Source: an uncultured marine group I thaumarchaeote
GTDB lineage: Archaea > Thermoproteota > Nitrososphaeria > Nitrososphaerales > Nitrosopumilaceae
Assembly (NCBI GenBank): GCA_902566725.1
Contig: CACFJZ010000005.1
Location: forward strand, 1-35,203
Length of the DNA stretch: 35,203 nucleotides
Reading direction: 5' to 3'
Positions 1 to 8,937 of the stretch are shown piece by piece; position 1 is the first letter of the stretch, and every line of letters starts with the position of its first letter. The translations under genes and the position numbers were made by a program. The notes under the pieces are model-generated. The model did no database searches and had not been told where the DNA came from. It saw only the letters and a program-made list of their open reading frames with translations.

Positions 1-90
1 GACACTAAAAATTAGTATACGAGAGACTGCTTTCATACATGTTTCAATATTGCATATTATATTATATTTTAGTAGGAAATAGAAAAGAAA

Positions 91-357
91 TTGGTTGATG
101 AAGAGGAAATAATCAAAGTAGCAAAATTAATGAAAATTGATCTTGAAGATCATGGCGAACATGTTGGAAGAGTTAAAAAAATGCTCGAATATTTTGACAT
201 TCTTGATCAAATTGACCTGTCCTCTGAAGAGATTACATCACAAGAAAAATTATTGGCAGAATTAAGAAAAGATGAATTCATACCTCATGATAAGAAACTA
301 ATCGAGTCATTAAAGAACTTCCGTGAGCACTATGTTCGTGCACCCAAGATGAACTAA
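91..357 (+). CDS. gatC: Asp-tRNA(Asn)/Glu-tRNA(Gln) amidotransferase subunit C (TTG start)
   Basis: 88-aa GatC-like protein directly upstream of gatA. TTG start lies about 26 nt downstream of a TATA-rich tract (tattatattatatttt, ~54-70), fitting a leaderless archaeal transcript. Confidence 0.9.
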   Translation: MVDEEEIIKVAKLMKIDLEDHGEHVGRVKKMLEYFDILDQIDLSSEEITSQEKLLAELRKDEFIPHDKKLIESLKNFREHYVRAPKMN

Positions 358-1806
358 ATGAATCTAAATACTTCGATTTTACAGTATATAGACGATGTAA
401 AATCTGGCTCGTTCACAGTTGAAGAATTCATTTCTGCCACAATTGATAGAATTAACAAGATAGATGGAAATGTACATGCATATCTGTCACTAAATGACTC
501 AGCTATAAACGACGCAAAATTAATTGATAAAAAAATTATATCTAATGAAAAAGTTGGCAAATGTTATGGATTTCCTATATCTATTAAAGACAATATTTGC
601 ATTACAGGAACTAAAACTACCTGTGCATCAAAAATTTTAGAAAATTTTGTAGCACCTTACACCGCTACTGTTGTAAATCGTCTAAATAACGAAGATGCAG
701 TAATTACTGGAAAAACAAATCTTGATGAATTTGCAATGGGTCTAACAACTGAATTTAGTGCATACGGTGCAACCAAAAACCCATGGAATATTGATTATGT
801 GCCAGGAGGATCATCTGGAGGAAGTGCTGCATCTGTTGCTGCCAATGAGTGTCTTGCATCTTTAGGCTCCGATACTGGCGGGTCTGTAAGAAATCCTGCA
901 AGTTTTTGCTCAGTAGTTGGTCTAAAACCAACTTATGGATTAATCAGCAGATATGGTCTCATCTCATATGCAAACAGCATTGAACAGATTGGTCCTATGA
1001 CTAAAACTGTAAAAGATAATGCATTTTTGCTAAATATTATTGCAGGTCAAGATTCAAACGATGACACTACAATCGATAACAAAAACCCTGACTATCTAAA
1101 CGAAATTGAAAAGGGTATAGAAGGAAAAAAAATTGGAATAATAAAAGAAATGACTACTGCAGATGGGCTCAGTCAGGAAGTTTCTACAGCAACAAAAGAA
1201 TCTATACAAGATTTTGAAGGACTAGGCGCATCATGTGAGGAGGTATCTTTACCTACAATTCCATACACTGTTGCAGCATATTATACAATAACATCTACTG
1301 AGGCAGGTAGTAATCTTGCACGTTATGATAATATTAGATATGGCTACGAAATGGAATCCGAAGGTTATGAATACAATTCTTACATCTCAAAGTCAAGGAC
1401 AAAATTTGGACCTGAAGTTACTCGAAGAATAATTCTTGGTGGTTTTGTACCTTCTGCAGGTCATGCAGGCAAATATTTCCTAAAGGCACTGAAAGTTAAA
1501 TCAAAATTAATTTCGGAAATAAATACTGCATTTGAAAAATATGACTATCTCATTGCACCAACCGCACCCGTTCAACCATTCCGATTTGGAGAAAAAATAG
1601 ATGATCCTGTAACATTGATGTTATTAGATTACAACACCGTAACTGCAAATCTTACTGGAAAACCCGCAATCTCAGTCCCATACAGTGTAATTAACGGATT
1701 ACCTATTGGCATGCAAATCATAGCAAATAGTTTGGAAGAAAAATCATTATTCCAAGCTGCATATGCATTAGAGACAAAAACCACCATCCCGGAGGTGCCA
1801 TTATGA
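358..1806 (+). CDS. gatA: Asp/Glu-tRNA amidotransferase subunit A (amidase signature)
   Basis: Amidase signature region GGSSGGSAASVAANECLASLGSDTGGSVRNPASFC; in operon with gatC and gatB. Confidence 0.96.
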   Translation: MNLNTSILQYIDDVKSGSFTVEEFISATIDRINKIDGNVHAYLSLNDSAINDAKLIDKKIISNEKVGKCYGFPISIKDNICITGTKTTCASKILENFVAPYTATVVNRLNNEDAVITGKTNLDEFAMGLTTEFSAYGATKNPWNIDYVPGGSSGGSAASVAANECLASLGSDTGGSVRNPASFCSVVGLKPTYGLISRYGLISYANSIEQIGPMTKTVKDNAFLLNIIAGQDSNDDTTIDNKNPDYLNEIEKGIEGKKIGIIKEMTTADGLSQEVSTATKESIQDFEGLGASCEEVSLPTIPYTVAAYYTITSTEAGSNLARYDNIRYGYEMESEGYEYNSYISKSRTKFGPEVTRRIILGGFVPSAGHAGKYFLKALKVKSKLISEINTAFEKYDYLIAPTAPVQPFRFGEKIDDPVTLMLLDYNTVTANLTGKPAISVPYSVINGLPIGMQIIANSLEEKSLFQAAYALETKTTIPEVPL

Positions 1807-3209
1807 CAAAAATTGGATTAGAAATTCACTGTCAATTAACAAAACTTGAAAGTAAATTATTCTGTTCTTGTAAAGCAAACTATCGTGAATTTGAACCAAA
1901 TCATAACGTATGTCCTGTATGTATGGGATTACCCGGTTCTCTTCCAAGATTAAATCAAAAGGCCGTAGAATCTGCTACGAGTATTGCAATGGCATTAAAC
2001 TGTGCAACTCCTGAAAAAATTGCATTCTTTAGAAAAAATTACTTTTATCCAGATTTGCCAAAAAACTTCCAGATTACACAGCTGAATGTTTATGGCGACA
2101 TGAGTGTTGGCGGAGAAGGCTATGTAGATGTGGAAGGTAAAAAAATCAAAATCAGACGTATTCAATTAGAAGAAGACCCGGGACGCTTAATCTATGAAGG
2201 AACTTCAGACCGAACAAAAATTACCTTAGTAGATTACAATCGAGCTGGTACTCCTTTGGTTGAAATTGTAACTGATCCTGACTTTGAAAATCCAAGGCAA
2301 GTACGAGTTTTCTTAAACATTCTATCTGATTTATTGGAAAATCTTGGAGTTGCAGAACCTGGGTTAGAAGGTGCAATGCGTGCAGACGGTAACGTATCAA
2401 TTGAGGGCGGAAATAAAGTAGAAATCAAAAATATTGGCTCATTTCACGACTTAGAAAAGGCCCTACATTTCGAATTAACGAGACAGCAGAGCCTACATGA
2501 ACGTGATATAGAAATTGCAATGGAAACTAGACACTGGGACGATAGAAGAAAAATTACAATTAGTTCAAGAAGTAAAGAAGAAGATCAAGATTACAGATAC
2601 TTTTTAGAAAACGACATTCCCTGGGTTAAAATTGATCAAGAAACGCGTGATGTTTTGAAAAAGAATATGCCTGAGAGTATAAGCTCTAAAAAAGAAAGAT
2701 ATGTTGAAAAATACGATATTGCTCCACAAGTAGCCGACATTTTATCATCTGATAGATATTATTCAGATCTGTTTGAAAATGCACATAATGAGTCAAATGC
2801 AAAAGATATTGCCAATTTGATAACGACGGATTTACTTGGATTTATTGACACTAGAGAGAAAAGAGAAACATCCAAAGTTACTCCTCAGCATTTAGCCGAT
2901 TTGGTAAATGCAGTAAATGCGAAAACCCTTACAAGAAATTCATCCAAAATTGCATTACAAGAAATTGTAAAATCTGGAAAATCAGTCAAAGAACTATTAG
3001 ATGAAATGGATTTAGGCCAGGTTTCTGATTCTTCTGAAATTGATAACATAATATCTCAAATATTTGAAGAAGAAAAGCAGGCAGTACAAGATGCCAAGGA
3101 GCGCCCTGAAACTGTAAACTTCCTTGTAGGAAAAGTTATGCAGAAAACAAAAGGAAAAGCAGATCCTGTCAAAACACTTGAATTAATTAAATCAAAACTA
3201 GGACAATAA
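1803..3209 (+). CDS. gatB: Asp/Glu-tRNA amidotransferase subunit B
   Basis: GLEIHCQL...KLFCSC...NVCPVCMGLPGSLP typical of GatB; 4-nt overlap with gatA. Confidence 0.96.
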   Translation: MTKIGLEIHCQLTKLESKLFCSCKANYREFEPNHNVCPVCMGLPGSLPRLNQKAVESATSIAMALNCATPEKIAFFRKNYFYPDLPKNFQITQLNVYGDMSVGGEGYVDVEGKKIKIRRIQLEEDPGRLIYEGTSDRTKITLVDYNRAGTPLVEIVTDPDFENPRQVRVFLNILSDLLENLGVAEPGLEGAMRADGNVSIEGGNKVEIKNIGSFHDLEKALHFELTRQQSLHERDIEIAMETRHWDDRRKITISSRSKEEDQDYRYFLENDIPWVKIDQETRDVLKKNMPESISSKKERYVEKYDIAPQVADILSSDRYYSDLFENAHNESNAKDIANLITTDLLGFIDTREKRETSKVTPQHLADLVNAVNAKTLTRNSSKIALQEIVKSGKSVKELLDEMDLGQVSDSSEIDNIISQIFEEEKQAVQDAKERPETVNFLVGKVMQKTKGKADPVKTLELIKSKLGQ

Positions 3210-3211
3210 TT

Positions 3212-3544
3212 CTACGATTCCATGTCATTATGAAAACAAGTTCGTTCACCAAGGTGACATGCAGGACCTGATGGTTCAACCAAATAGATTATTGCATCAG
3301 AGTCACAATCTACCAGTATTTTTTTTACTTTCTGAGTATTTCCTGATTCTTCACCCTTCATCCAAAGTTTCTTTCTAGAACGACTCCAAAACCACGAGTT
3401 TCCAGTTTTCTTTGTCAATTCTAGTGATTCTTTATTTGTATATGCCAAAGTTAGAACATCTTTTGACTCCGAATCTTGAACAATAACTGGAACTAATCCC
3501 TCTCCTTTCTCAAAATCAATCTCATCTATTATTTTTAAGGTCAT
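3212..3544 (-). CDS. hisI: Phosphoribosyl-AMP cyclohydrolase
   Basis: VLTLAYTNKESLELTKKTGNSWFWSRSRKKLWMKGEESGNTQKVKKILVDCDSDAIIYLVEPSGPACHLGERTCF is characteristic of HisI. Confidence 0.95.
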   Translation of the reverse strand: MTLKIIDEIDFEKGEGLVPVIVQDSESKDVLTLAYTNKESLELTKKTGNSWFWSRSRKKLWMKGEESGNTQKVKKILVDCDSDAIIYLVEPSGPACHLGERTCFHNDMES

Positions 3545-4764
3545 TTTTTAGCTCCAATTTTTTCTGCGACCATTGGCAAAAATGCCCCTACATCAGATAC
3601 AATTCCTAATGCTTGCCATGTACCCCTGTCCATCAATTTTGTGACTGTTGGTTGATTGATATCAATTACAATTACCTTGACATTTGCAGGCAACATATTT
3701 CCCGTTGCAATTGAATGCAACATTGTAGAAACCATGATTACCATGTTTGCATCTTTTAGAACTTTTTTGTATTCTCTTTGTGCATCGGCAATGTCTGTAA
3801 TTACGTCCGGTAATGGACCGTCATCTCTTAAAGAACCAGCTAAAACAAAAGGAATCTTCTTTTTTACACATTCATACATTATTCCACGTGTTAATTTTTT
3901 TTGTTGAACCATTTTTTTCAAAGAACCTGCTTTGAATACTGAATTAATTGCATCCATGTGATTTCTATGTCCTCGTACAGCTAATGTTCCATCTTTAACT
4001 TTCATTCCTAGTGAGGTACCTAACGTTGCATACTCTACATCATGTACAGCTAATGCATTTCCCGCTAAAACTGCATTGATGTGTCCTGTTTTGATCATTT
4101 TTGCAACTGCATCTGCAGCTCCTGTATGAACAATAGCAGGACCACCTACCAACACAATCTTTCCACCTTTTTTCTTTGTATTTTTAATGTCTTCAGCTAC
4201 CTTTTTTGCAATATGTTGAGTTGGACGCTCACTAGAACTTCCACTTCCCATAAATTGGAACACATTCATACCTTCCCTTGGACGTTCTGGCGTTGATACT
4301 TTGATACCTTCTTCACCTATTACAATTTTATCGCCTTTTTTGACTTCTCTAATTGGAACACATTTTGCAGTATTTCCTTTTACAACAATACACTTGTCCA
4401 TCATCATATTTTCAACATTAATCCATTTGTTCTTATGATAAATTGATGTGTGATTGTTTGTAGTGCTGTAAAAATTGTCTGGAAATACCATGTTTTTTGA
4501 TGCAGATTTTGTCTTGCAATTTTTTTGAGATTTTGTTGTAGCACCTTCTCTGTGAAGTACAGTCATAATCTCGTTTAAATGAGATTTATTTTTTCCAATA
4601 ATTCTTAATTTTGCATAACTTTCATCAGTCTTCAATTTGCCCACGGAAATTTTCATTACTTCGAATTTTCCATCAAGATCCATTACATTATCAAAGATTT
4701 TTGTTAAAACCAAAGAATCTATGAGATGACCTTGGACCTCTATGATTTTTGAATATTTGTTCAT
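3541..4764 (-). CDS. TIGR00300 family protein (LOR/SDH-type domain, ornithine cyclodeaminase-like)
   Basis: N-terminal VQGHLIDSLVLTKIFDNVMDLDGKFEV plus C-terminal nucleotide-binding-type region (VLVGGPAIVHTGAADAVAKMI); 4-nt overlap with hisI. Confidence 0.75.
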   Translation of the reverse strand: MNKYSKIIEVQGHLIDSLVLTKIFDNVMDLDGKFEVMKISVGKLKTDESYAKLRIIGKNKSHLNEIMTVLHREGATTKSQKNCKTKSASKNMVFPDNFYSTTNNHTSIYHKNKWINVENMMMDKCIVVKGNTAKCVPIREVKKGDKIVIGEEGIKVSTPERPREGMNVFQFMGSGSSSERPTQHIAKKVAEDIKNTKKKGGKIVLVGGPAIVHTGAADAVAKMIKTGHINAVLAGNALAVHDVEYATLGTSLGMKVKDGTLAVRGHRNHMDAINSVFKAGSLKKMVQQKKLTRGIMYECVKKKIPFVLAGSLRDDGPLPDVITDIADAQREYKKVLKDANMVIMVSTMLHSIATGNMLPANVKVIVIDINQPTVTKLMDRGTWQALGIVSDVGAFLPMVAEKIGAKK

Positions 4765-4796
4765 TTTACTATGATATTTGACGGCATTAATAAAAT

Positions 4797-5144
4797 CTAC
4801 ACAGGTAAAGCTACTTTGCCTTTGTACTCTACTATGTTATCTTTCTTCAATAATTCTACGATATTGTCTTTCTGTTCTTGATTTAGGCTTTGAACTAGGG
4901 CTTTTGATGTACCTTTTTCATCGCATAACGCAATAATGTATCCACTTGAATCAGTTAAAACAAATCCTGATGATTCATCAATTACTGCATACAGATTCTC
5001 CTCGCCCACCGGTTCCCACACATTTGTTTTATTGTCTCTTAATGCTAATGCAGGCATAGCTCTGTCATTTGATATTGAGTTAAGGTACGCACGTGCAGAT
5101 TCAACTCTTTTTTGACCTTTCTTTAATGCTTGAAAATATTGCAT
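4797..5144 (-). CDS. Conserved hypothetical protein
   Basis: Intact 115-aa ORF without overlapping alternative; family not recognised. Confidence 0.6.
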   Translation of the reverse strand: MQYFQALKKGQKRVESARAYLNSISNDRAMPALALRDNKTNVWEPVGEENLYAVIDESSGFVLTDSSGYIIALCDEKGTSKALVQSLNQEQKDNIVELLKKDNIVEYKGKVALPV

Positions 5145-5162
5145 GTAATTGTAATATTATAA

Positions 5163-5501
5163 ATGCGATATAAATTAACAATTTTCATGCCATTACTAAA
5201 TTCCACAATAATGCGTCTAAATGAAATTACTACTATGGTTGAAGATAAATCACAACTAACTCCTGAGAATGAAATCTTAATCAAAGAAATTTTTAAAGAA
5301 ATTAACGAAAACGGAGAAAGGTATGATGTAGATGAAATTGAATCCTGGTTTGAAAATGAAGGTAGTTGGAAAAATAAAGATGTTAGAACCCGAATTGTAA
5401 ACATTTCTCATTATTCACAAGCAAAATTTGAACAAACTAACAAATTTAGAATTGTAGATGACTCTTGCGGCGACGGAGATTCATGTAGTTGTGGTCATTA
5501 A
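5163..5501 (+). CDS. Hypothetical protein with Cys-rich C-terminal tail (start probably at 5187 or 5211)
   Basis: ORF ends ...VDDSCGDGDSCSCGH; tattataa around 5155-5162 suits a start at 5187. Confidence 0.6.
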   Translation: MRYKLTIFMPLLNSTIMRLNEITTMVEDKSQLTPENEILIKEIFKEINENGERYDVDEIESWFENEGSWKNKDVRTRIVNISHYSQAKFEQTNKFRIVDDSCGDGDSCSCGH

Positions 5502-5731
5502 TTAGATTCAATCTGTTGTAATAATCTAGAAACAATTTTTGCGTTTTCCTCTCGTTCTTTAGTAATTTCTGATAATCTTGATGCATCTTCATCTGAATGT
5601 GAATCTTTTCTGATAATTTGAAAATATTCTGTATCCAAATCATTGTTGGATTGCAATCGTTTTATAATTTCAAATAAAACTCCAATCAGCTCATTCTGTG
5701 CTTTAATTAACTCATCTTTGTTTTCAGACAT
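5498..5731 (-). CDS. Hypothetical small protein
   Basis: 77-aa hydrophilic, helix-rich ORF; convergent stop overlap with the + gene. Confidence 0.5.
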   Translation of the reverse strand: MSENKDELIKAQNELIGVLFEIIKRLQSNNDLDTEYFQIIRKDSHSDEDASRLSEITKEREENAKIVSRLLQQIESN

Positions 5732-5758
5732 ATTTTCATAAATTGGAAATAGGATTTA

Positions 5759-6283
5759 TTATTTTAGTATATCAACAAGGATTTTTTTTAAATCAGGGTC
5801 ATTAACTTGTTCCACTGCAGAAATAATGAATGGTTTAACTTTCTCAGGGTCTACATCTTTTTCATAGATTTTTGCTTGTAATGCCAGTTCTAATTTATCT
5901 AATTCATGAACGAGTCGTGCCTCTTGAGTCTCTCGGACAAGAAATTCATTCCAAATATTTTGATAATCTGATTGTAGTGATTGAGGAAGGGATTCTAAAA
6001 TTTCAATCATTGCATAGTTTTCTAATTCTGATTTTTTATCATAACCAATTTCATCGGGCATGAAATCCCCAATTTTAGATTCTGCCCAATCATGTAGAAG
6101 TGACATCTTGATAACTTTTTCAGAATCCAGTGATTTCAAATCAGAAAGTACCATTGCCATAACTGACATCATGTAAGAGTGCTCGGCAACAGATTCTGTA
6201 TCATTTAATCCTACTTTTATTTTCCATCCTGAACGAGGTAATTCCTTTAAACCTGCTATTTGAAAAAAGAAATCAGAAATCAT
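5759..6283 (-). CDS. HD-domain phosphohydrolase (YfbR/HDDC2-like)
   Basis: H(x)n HD motif: SVAEHSYMMSVMAMVLSDLK...KMSLLHDWAESKIGD. Confidence 0.8.
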   Translation of the reverse strand: MISDFFFQIAGLKELPRSGWKIKVGLNDTESVAEHSYMMSVMAMVLSDLKSLDSEKVIKMSLLHDWAESKIGDFMPDEIGYDKKSELENYAMIEILESLPQSLQSDYQNIWNEFLVRETQEARLVHELDKLELALQAKIYEKDVDPEKVKPFIISAVEQVNDPDLKKILVDILK

Positions 6284-6300
6284 AGATTTCTACTTAAACT

Positions 6301-6756
6301 CTATTTAATAAATTCATTTTGAACTTCAATATTAGAAGGATATGCCTCAAGTATTTTTTTACAAATCTCATTTGATTCTTTGAATCTGTTTAATTTTTTC
6401 AATAATCGTAGTTTATGAAATAATACAATTAATTCATGAGGGTTTTTTTCTAAAATGCTATTGCACAACAGTAATGCATCATCTATCTGTCCGGTTTTCC
6501 TAAATAATGATATTTTGTTAACTATTACGACATGATCGTCATCTTTAATTCTTAATGATTTTTCATAGCATTCTAGAGCCTCATCAAACTTTTTCAATTT
6601 GGTTAATGTATAGCCCAAGTTGTTTAGTGCGGTTAGGTTTTGAGGTTCAGTTTCTAAGATTTTTTTATATTCTTCTACCGCTAGAGTGAATTTTTTATTC
6701 AAAAACAAATTATTTGCATTTTCTATATAATCCATATTCACAATTATTGGCACCAT
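6301..6756 (-). CDS. TPR repeat protein (start probably at 6735)
   Basis: TPR signatures: EPQNLTALNNLGYTLTKLKKFDEALECYEKSLRI. Confidence 0.75.
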   Translation of the reverse strand: MVPIIVNMDYIENANNLFLNKKFTLAVEEYKKILETEPQNLTALNNLGYTLTKLKKFDEALECYEKSLRIKDDDHVVIVNKISLFRKTGQIDDALLLCNSILEKNPHELIVLFHKLRLLKKLNRFKESNEICKKILEAYPSNIEVQNEFIK

Positions 6757-6802
6757 GTAAAATTAACATTACCCTTAATAGCAATACTCAAACCAAGATT
6801 TC

Positions 6803-7339
6803 ATGAAGATTTATACAAAAACTGGTGATGAAGGTAAAACTTCTTTATTTGATAATTCACGAGTATGGAAATCTGATCAAAGAATAATGTCATATGGTGC
6901 AGTTGATGAGCTAAATTCATCATTAGGTATTGCCTTATCTTTAGAACTAGATTCAGAAATCAAAGACATTCTGATTAAACTCCAAAATGATTTATTCATA
7001 GTTGGATCAGATCTAGCAAATCCAAATATGTCTGATAACAAAATTAGAACCACTCCCGAAATGATCACGTTTTTAGAACAAAAAATTGATTTATTAGAAC
7101 CTCAATTGGAACCGCTGACTAGCTTTATACTTCCAGGAGGGACGTTATTGGCATCAATTTTGCATTTATCTAGAACAATATCTCGTAGAGCTGAGACACA
7201 CGTAATCGCATTGTCGCAAAACGAAGAGATAAACAAGGATGCGGCTATCTACCTCAATCGATTATCTGATTTGATGTTCATCATGGCACGTGCTATTAAT
7301 CAAAGGAAGAATATATCAGATATTGTTTGGAAACCCTGA
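6803..7339 (+). CDS. Cob(I)alamin adenosyltransferase, PduO type
   Basis: MKIYTKTGDEGKTSLF...DELNSSLGIALS...RTISRRAETHV...YLNRLSDLMFIMAR. Confidence 0.93.
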   Translation: MKIYTKTGDEGKTSLFDNSRVWKSDQRIMSYGAVDELNSSLGIALSLELDSEIKDILIKLQNDLFIVGSDLANPNMSDNKIRTTPEMITFLEQKIDLLEPQLEPLTSFILPGGTLLASILHLSRTISRRAETHVIALSQNEEINKDAAIYLNRLSDLMFIMARAINQRKNISDIVWKP

Positions 7340-7380
7340 AAGGATACGCTTTAATTTCATTTAATTTTCAAATTCATCAT

Positions 7381-7454
7381 GCCGAGGTAGCTCAGCCTGG
7401 GAGAGCACCACGCTGAAGACGTGGCTGTCGCGCGTTCAAATCTCGCCCTCGGCA
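7381..7454 (+). tRNA. tRNA-Phe (anticodon GAA), no intron, CCA not encoded
   Basis: Acceptor GCCGAGG/CCTCGGC, D-stem GCTC/GAGC, anticodon stem CCACG/CGTGG with loop CTGAAGA, T-loop TTCAAAT, discriminator A. Confidence 0.95.
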
Positions 7455-7585
7455 TTTACCATATTCTGGTAACCCTATTCGATTTGAGACGCGCAAAACA
7501 TATTCGCTATGCCCAAAAATTATGGCATTATTTATTCAATAATGAAATATTTAATAAGATGATATTCTGATTTTCTTCGAACTAC

Positions 7586-7816
7586 TTGGCTGAAAAGAAA
7601 AAGACAACAAAAAAAGTTGCAAAGAAAACAACAAAAAAAGTTGCAAAGAAAACAACAAAAAAAGTTGCAAAGAAAACATCTAAAAAAAATATTGAACCTG
7701 AAGATTCAGGAATTGTAATTGTTGATGACGATTTAACAATTGATAGAGAAACGGAACTTGAAGAGAGACGTGCATATCTGGAAGAAGCACGTTCACAAGA
7801 GGCAAGTTCAGATTAG
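7586..7816 (+). CDS. Lys-rich repeat protein (KKTTKKVA repeats) with acidic C-terminus; TTG start
   Basis: Protein MAEKKKTTKKVAKKTTKKVAKKTTKKVAKKTSKKN... followed by an acidic region. Confidence 0.7.
   Translation: MAEKKKTTKKVAKKTTKKVAKKTTKKVAKKTSKKNIEPEDSGIVIVDDDLTIDRETELEERRAYLEEARSQEASSD
7598..7687 (+). repeat. 24-bp in-frame tandem repeat, three copies plus a partial fourth
   Basis: Unit AAGAAAACAACAAAAAAAGTTGCA (first copy slightly diverged), encoding KKTTKKVA. Confidence 0.9.
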
Positions 7817-7850
7817 AAATCCTTTTCACTTACAAATGCATGTCTAATTC

Positions 7851-8090
7851 ATGAAAGCATTATGCATGATAACTGTCAAGCCAGGTACCGTAGACAAGGT
7901 TGTTCAAATTTTAAGAAAAAAGAGAAAAATTTCAAAAGATATTATGATTGTTACAGGCCGTGCAGATATTGCAGTTATTTTGAATTCATCTATGGACGAT
8001 ATCAATAATGTTGTAATTGATCTTAAAAATGTAAAAGAAATTGTGAATACCGAGACATTGATAGAAGTGGAGATTGATTTAGGATGGTAA
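7851..8090 (+). CDS. Stand-alone Lrp/AsnC ligand-binding (RAM) domain protein
   Basis: MKALCMITVKPGTVDKVVQILRKKRKISKDIMIVTGRADIAVILNSSMDDINNVV: RAM fold pattern, no HTH. Confidence 0.75.
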   Translation: MKALCMITVKPGTVDKVVQILRKKRKISKDIMIVTGRADIAVILNSSMDDINNVVIDLKNVKEIVNTETLIEVEIDLGW

Positions 8091-8305
8091 GGGCAGTAAT
8101 TCTTGTAAAATCTCCAAAAAAACTCATTGCTGCACGTTTAAGAAAAGTTAAGGAAATAACAGAATCCTTCCCTGTTAGTGGGCAATTTGATGCGGTAGCC
8201 GTAATTGATGTATCTGAATTGTCTACAATCAAAGACGTTACTACCGAAATCCAAAAAATTCCGGGTGTAGAACGTACTGAAACCATGGTCGAAGTTAACC
8301 CATAA
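8084..8305 (+). CDS. Second stand-alone Lrp/AsnC-type RAM domain protein
   Basis: GQFDAVAVIDVSELSTIKDVTTEIQKIPGVERTETMVEVNP matches the C-terminal AsnC pattern; 7-nt overlap with the upstream gene. Confidence 0.75.
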   Translation: MVRAVILVKSPKKLIAARLRKVKEITESFPVSGQFDAVAVIDVSELSTIKDVTTEIQKIPGVERTETMVEVNP

Positions 8306-8320
8306 TCCAATACATCTTAT

Positions 8321-8704
8321 TTATTTTGTAATAATTTTTCTAATTTTATTTATCAGGGTCGAATCAGCGGGGGTTTTTTGATCAAATGTAATGTAAAAGG
8401 TTATCGTATTTTTTGAGAATAACAGAATGTTAATTTTTTTATGATTTATCAAAATGTACTTTAGCTCGCCTAAACCTTTTGAAATTTTTTGCCGTGATTT
8501 CATTGTTGAAGCAATTACAAAAAATTCTTCACGAATTACATTTGGAGAAAATACCGGTTTTATTCCTGGTCTGATTTTTCCAGCAATAGTCCTTCCATAT
8601 TCATTAAAACACCCAGCATAACGAACCTTTTTAGAACATGCAACAATGTCTTCGCATTTTTTTCTATTAATTTCGATTAGTTCCACCCATGAGGATTTAT
8701 TCAT
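8321..8704 (-). CDS. Conserved thaumarchaeal-type hypothetical protein (DUF6659-like)
   Basis: Pattern RYAGCFNEYGRTIAGKIRPG recalled from a recurring Nitrososphaerota family; not verified. Confidence 0.5.
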   Translation of the reverse strand: MNKSSWVELIEINRKKCEDIVACSKKVRYAGCFNEYGRTIAGKIRPGIKPVFSPNVIREEFFVIASTMKSRQKISKGLGELKYILINHKKINILLFSKNTITFYITFDQKTPADSTLINKIRKIITK

Positions 8705-8757
8705 ATTTTTCTAAAATTGTTTAAATTAATAAACCACATCCACAATTTGATCTTAAA

Positions 8758-8937
8758 ATGGAGTTGGAAGATAAGAATAAAATTCAACAGTTATTGAATT
8801 CTGAAGCAGTAAACTATCTTGAAACTTCAGAGAGATTGATAATTAAGAACATGTTGGAAAAAGATCAAATATCTCATACAGAGTATGAGAATTTAGAAAA
8901 GATTTTTAGAAAATATGACAAATATCTTAGAAATTAG
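8758..8937 (+). CDS. 59-aa hypothetical small protein (absent from supplied ORF track)
   Basis: ATG...TAG translates as MELEDKNKIQQLLNSEAVNYLETSERLIIKNMLEKDQISHTEYENLEKIFRKYDKYLRN; fills the gap between two divergent/convergent genes. Confidence 0.55.
   Translation: MELEDKNKIQQLLNSEAVNYLETSERLIIKNMLEKDQISHTEYENLEKIFRKYDKYLRN

Noticed and set aside
1-90. 3' end of an upstream gene at the window start
   Set aside because: Too little sequence to choose a frame; all that is supportable is a TATA-rich gatC promoter.
5123-5404. Minus-strand 93-aa ORF
   Set aside because: Antisense to the 5163-5501 gene and overlapping the 4797-5144 gene; Ser/Ile-rich shadow translation.
7540-7580. Possible C/D box sRNA (aagatgatattctga)
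   Set aside because: C-box-like and CTGA motifs are too close for a guide and no second box pair was found.
7598-7687. Tandem 24-bp repeats as a possible CRISPR array
   Set aside because: Copies are contiguous with no spacers and in frame within a coding sequence.
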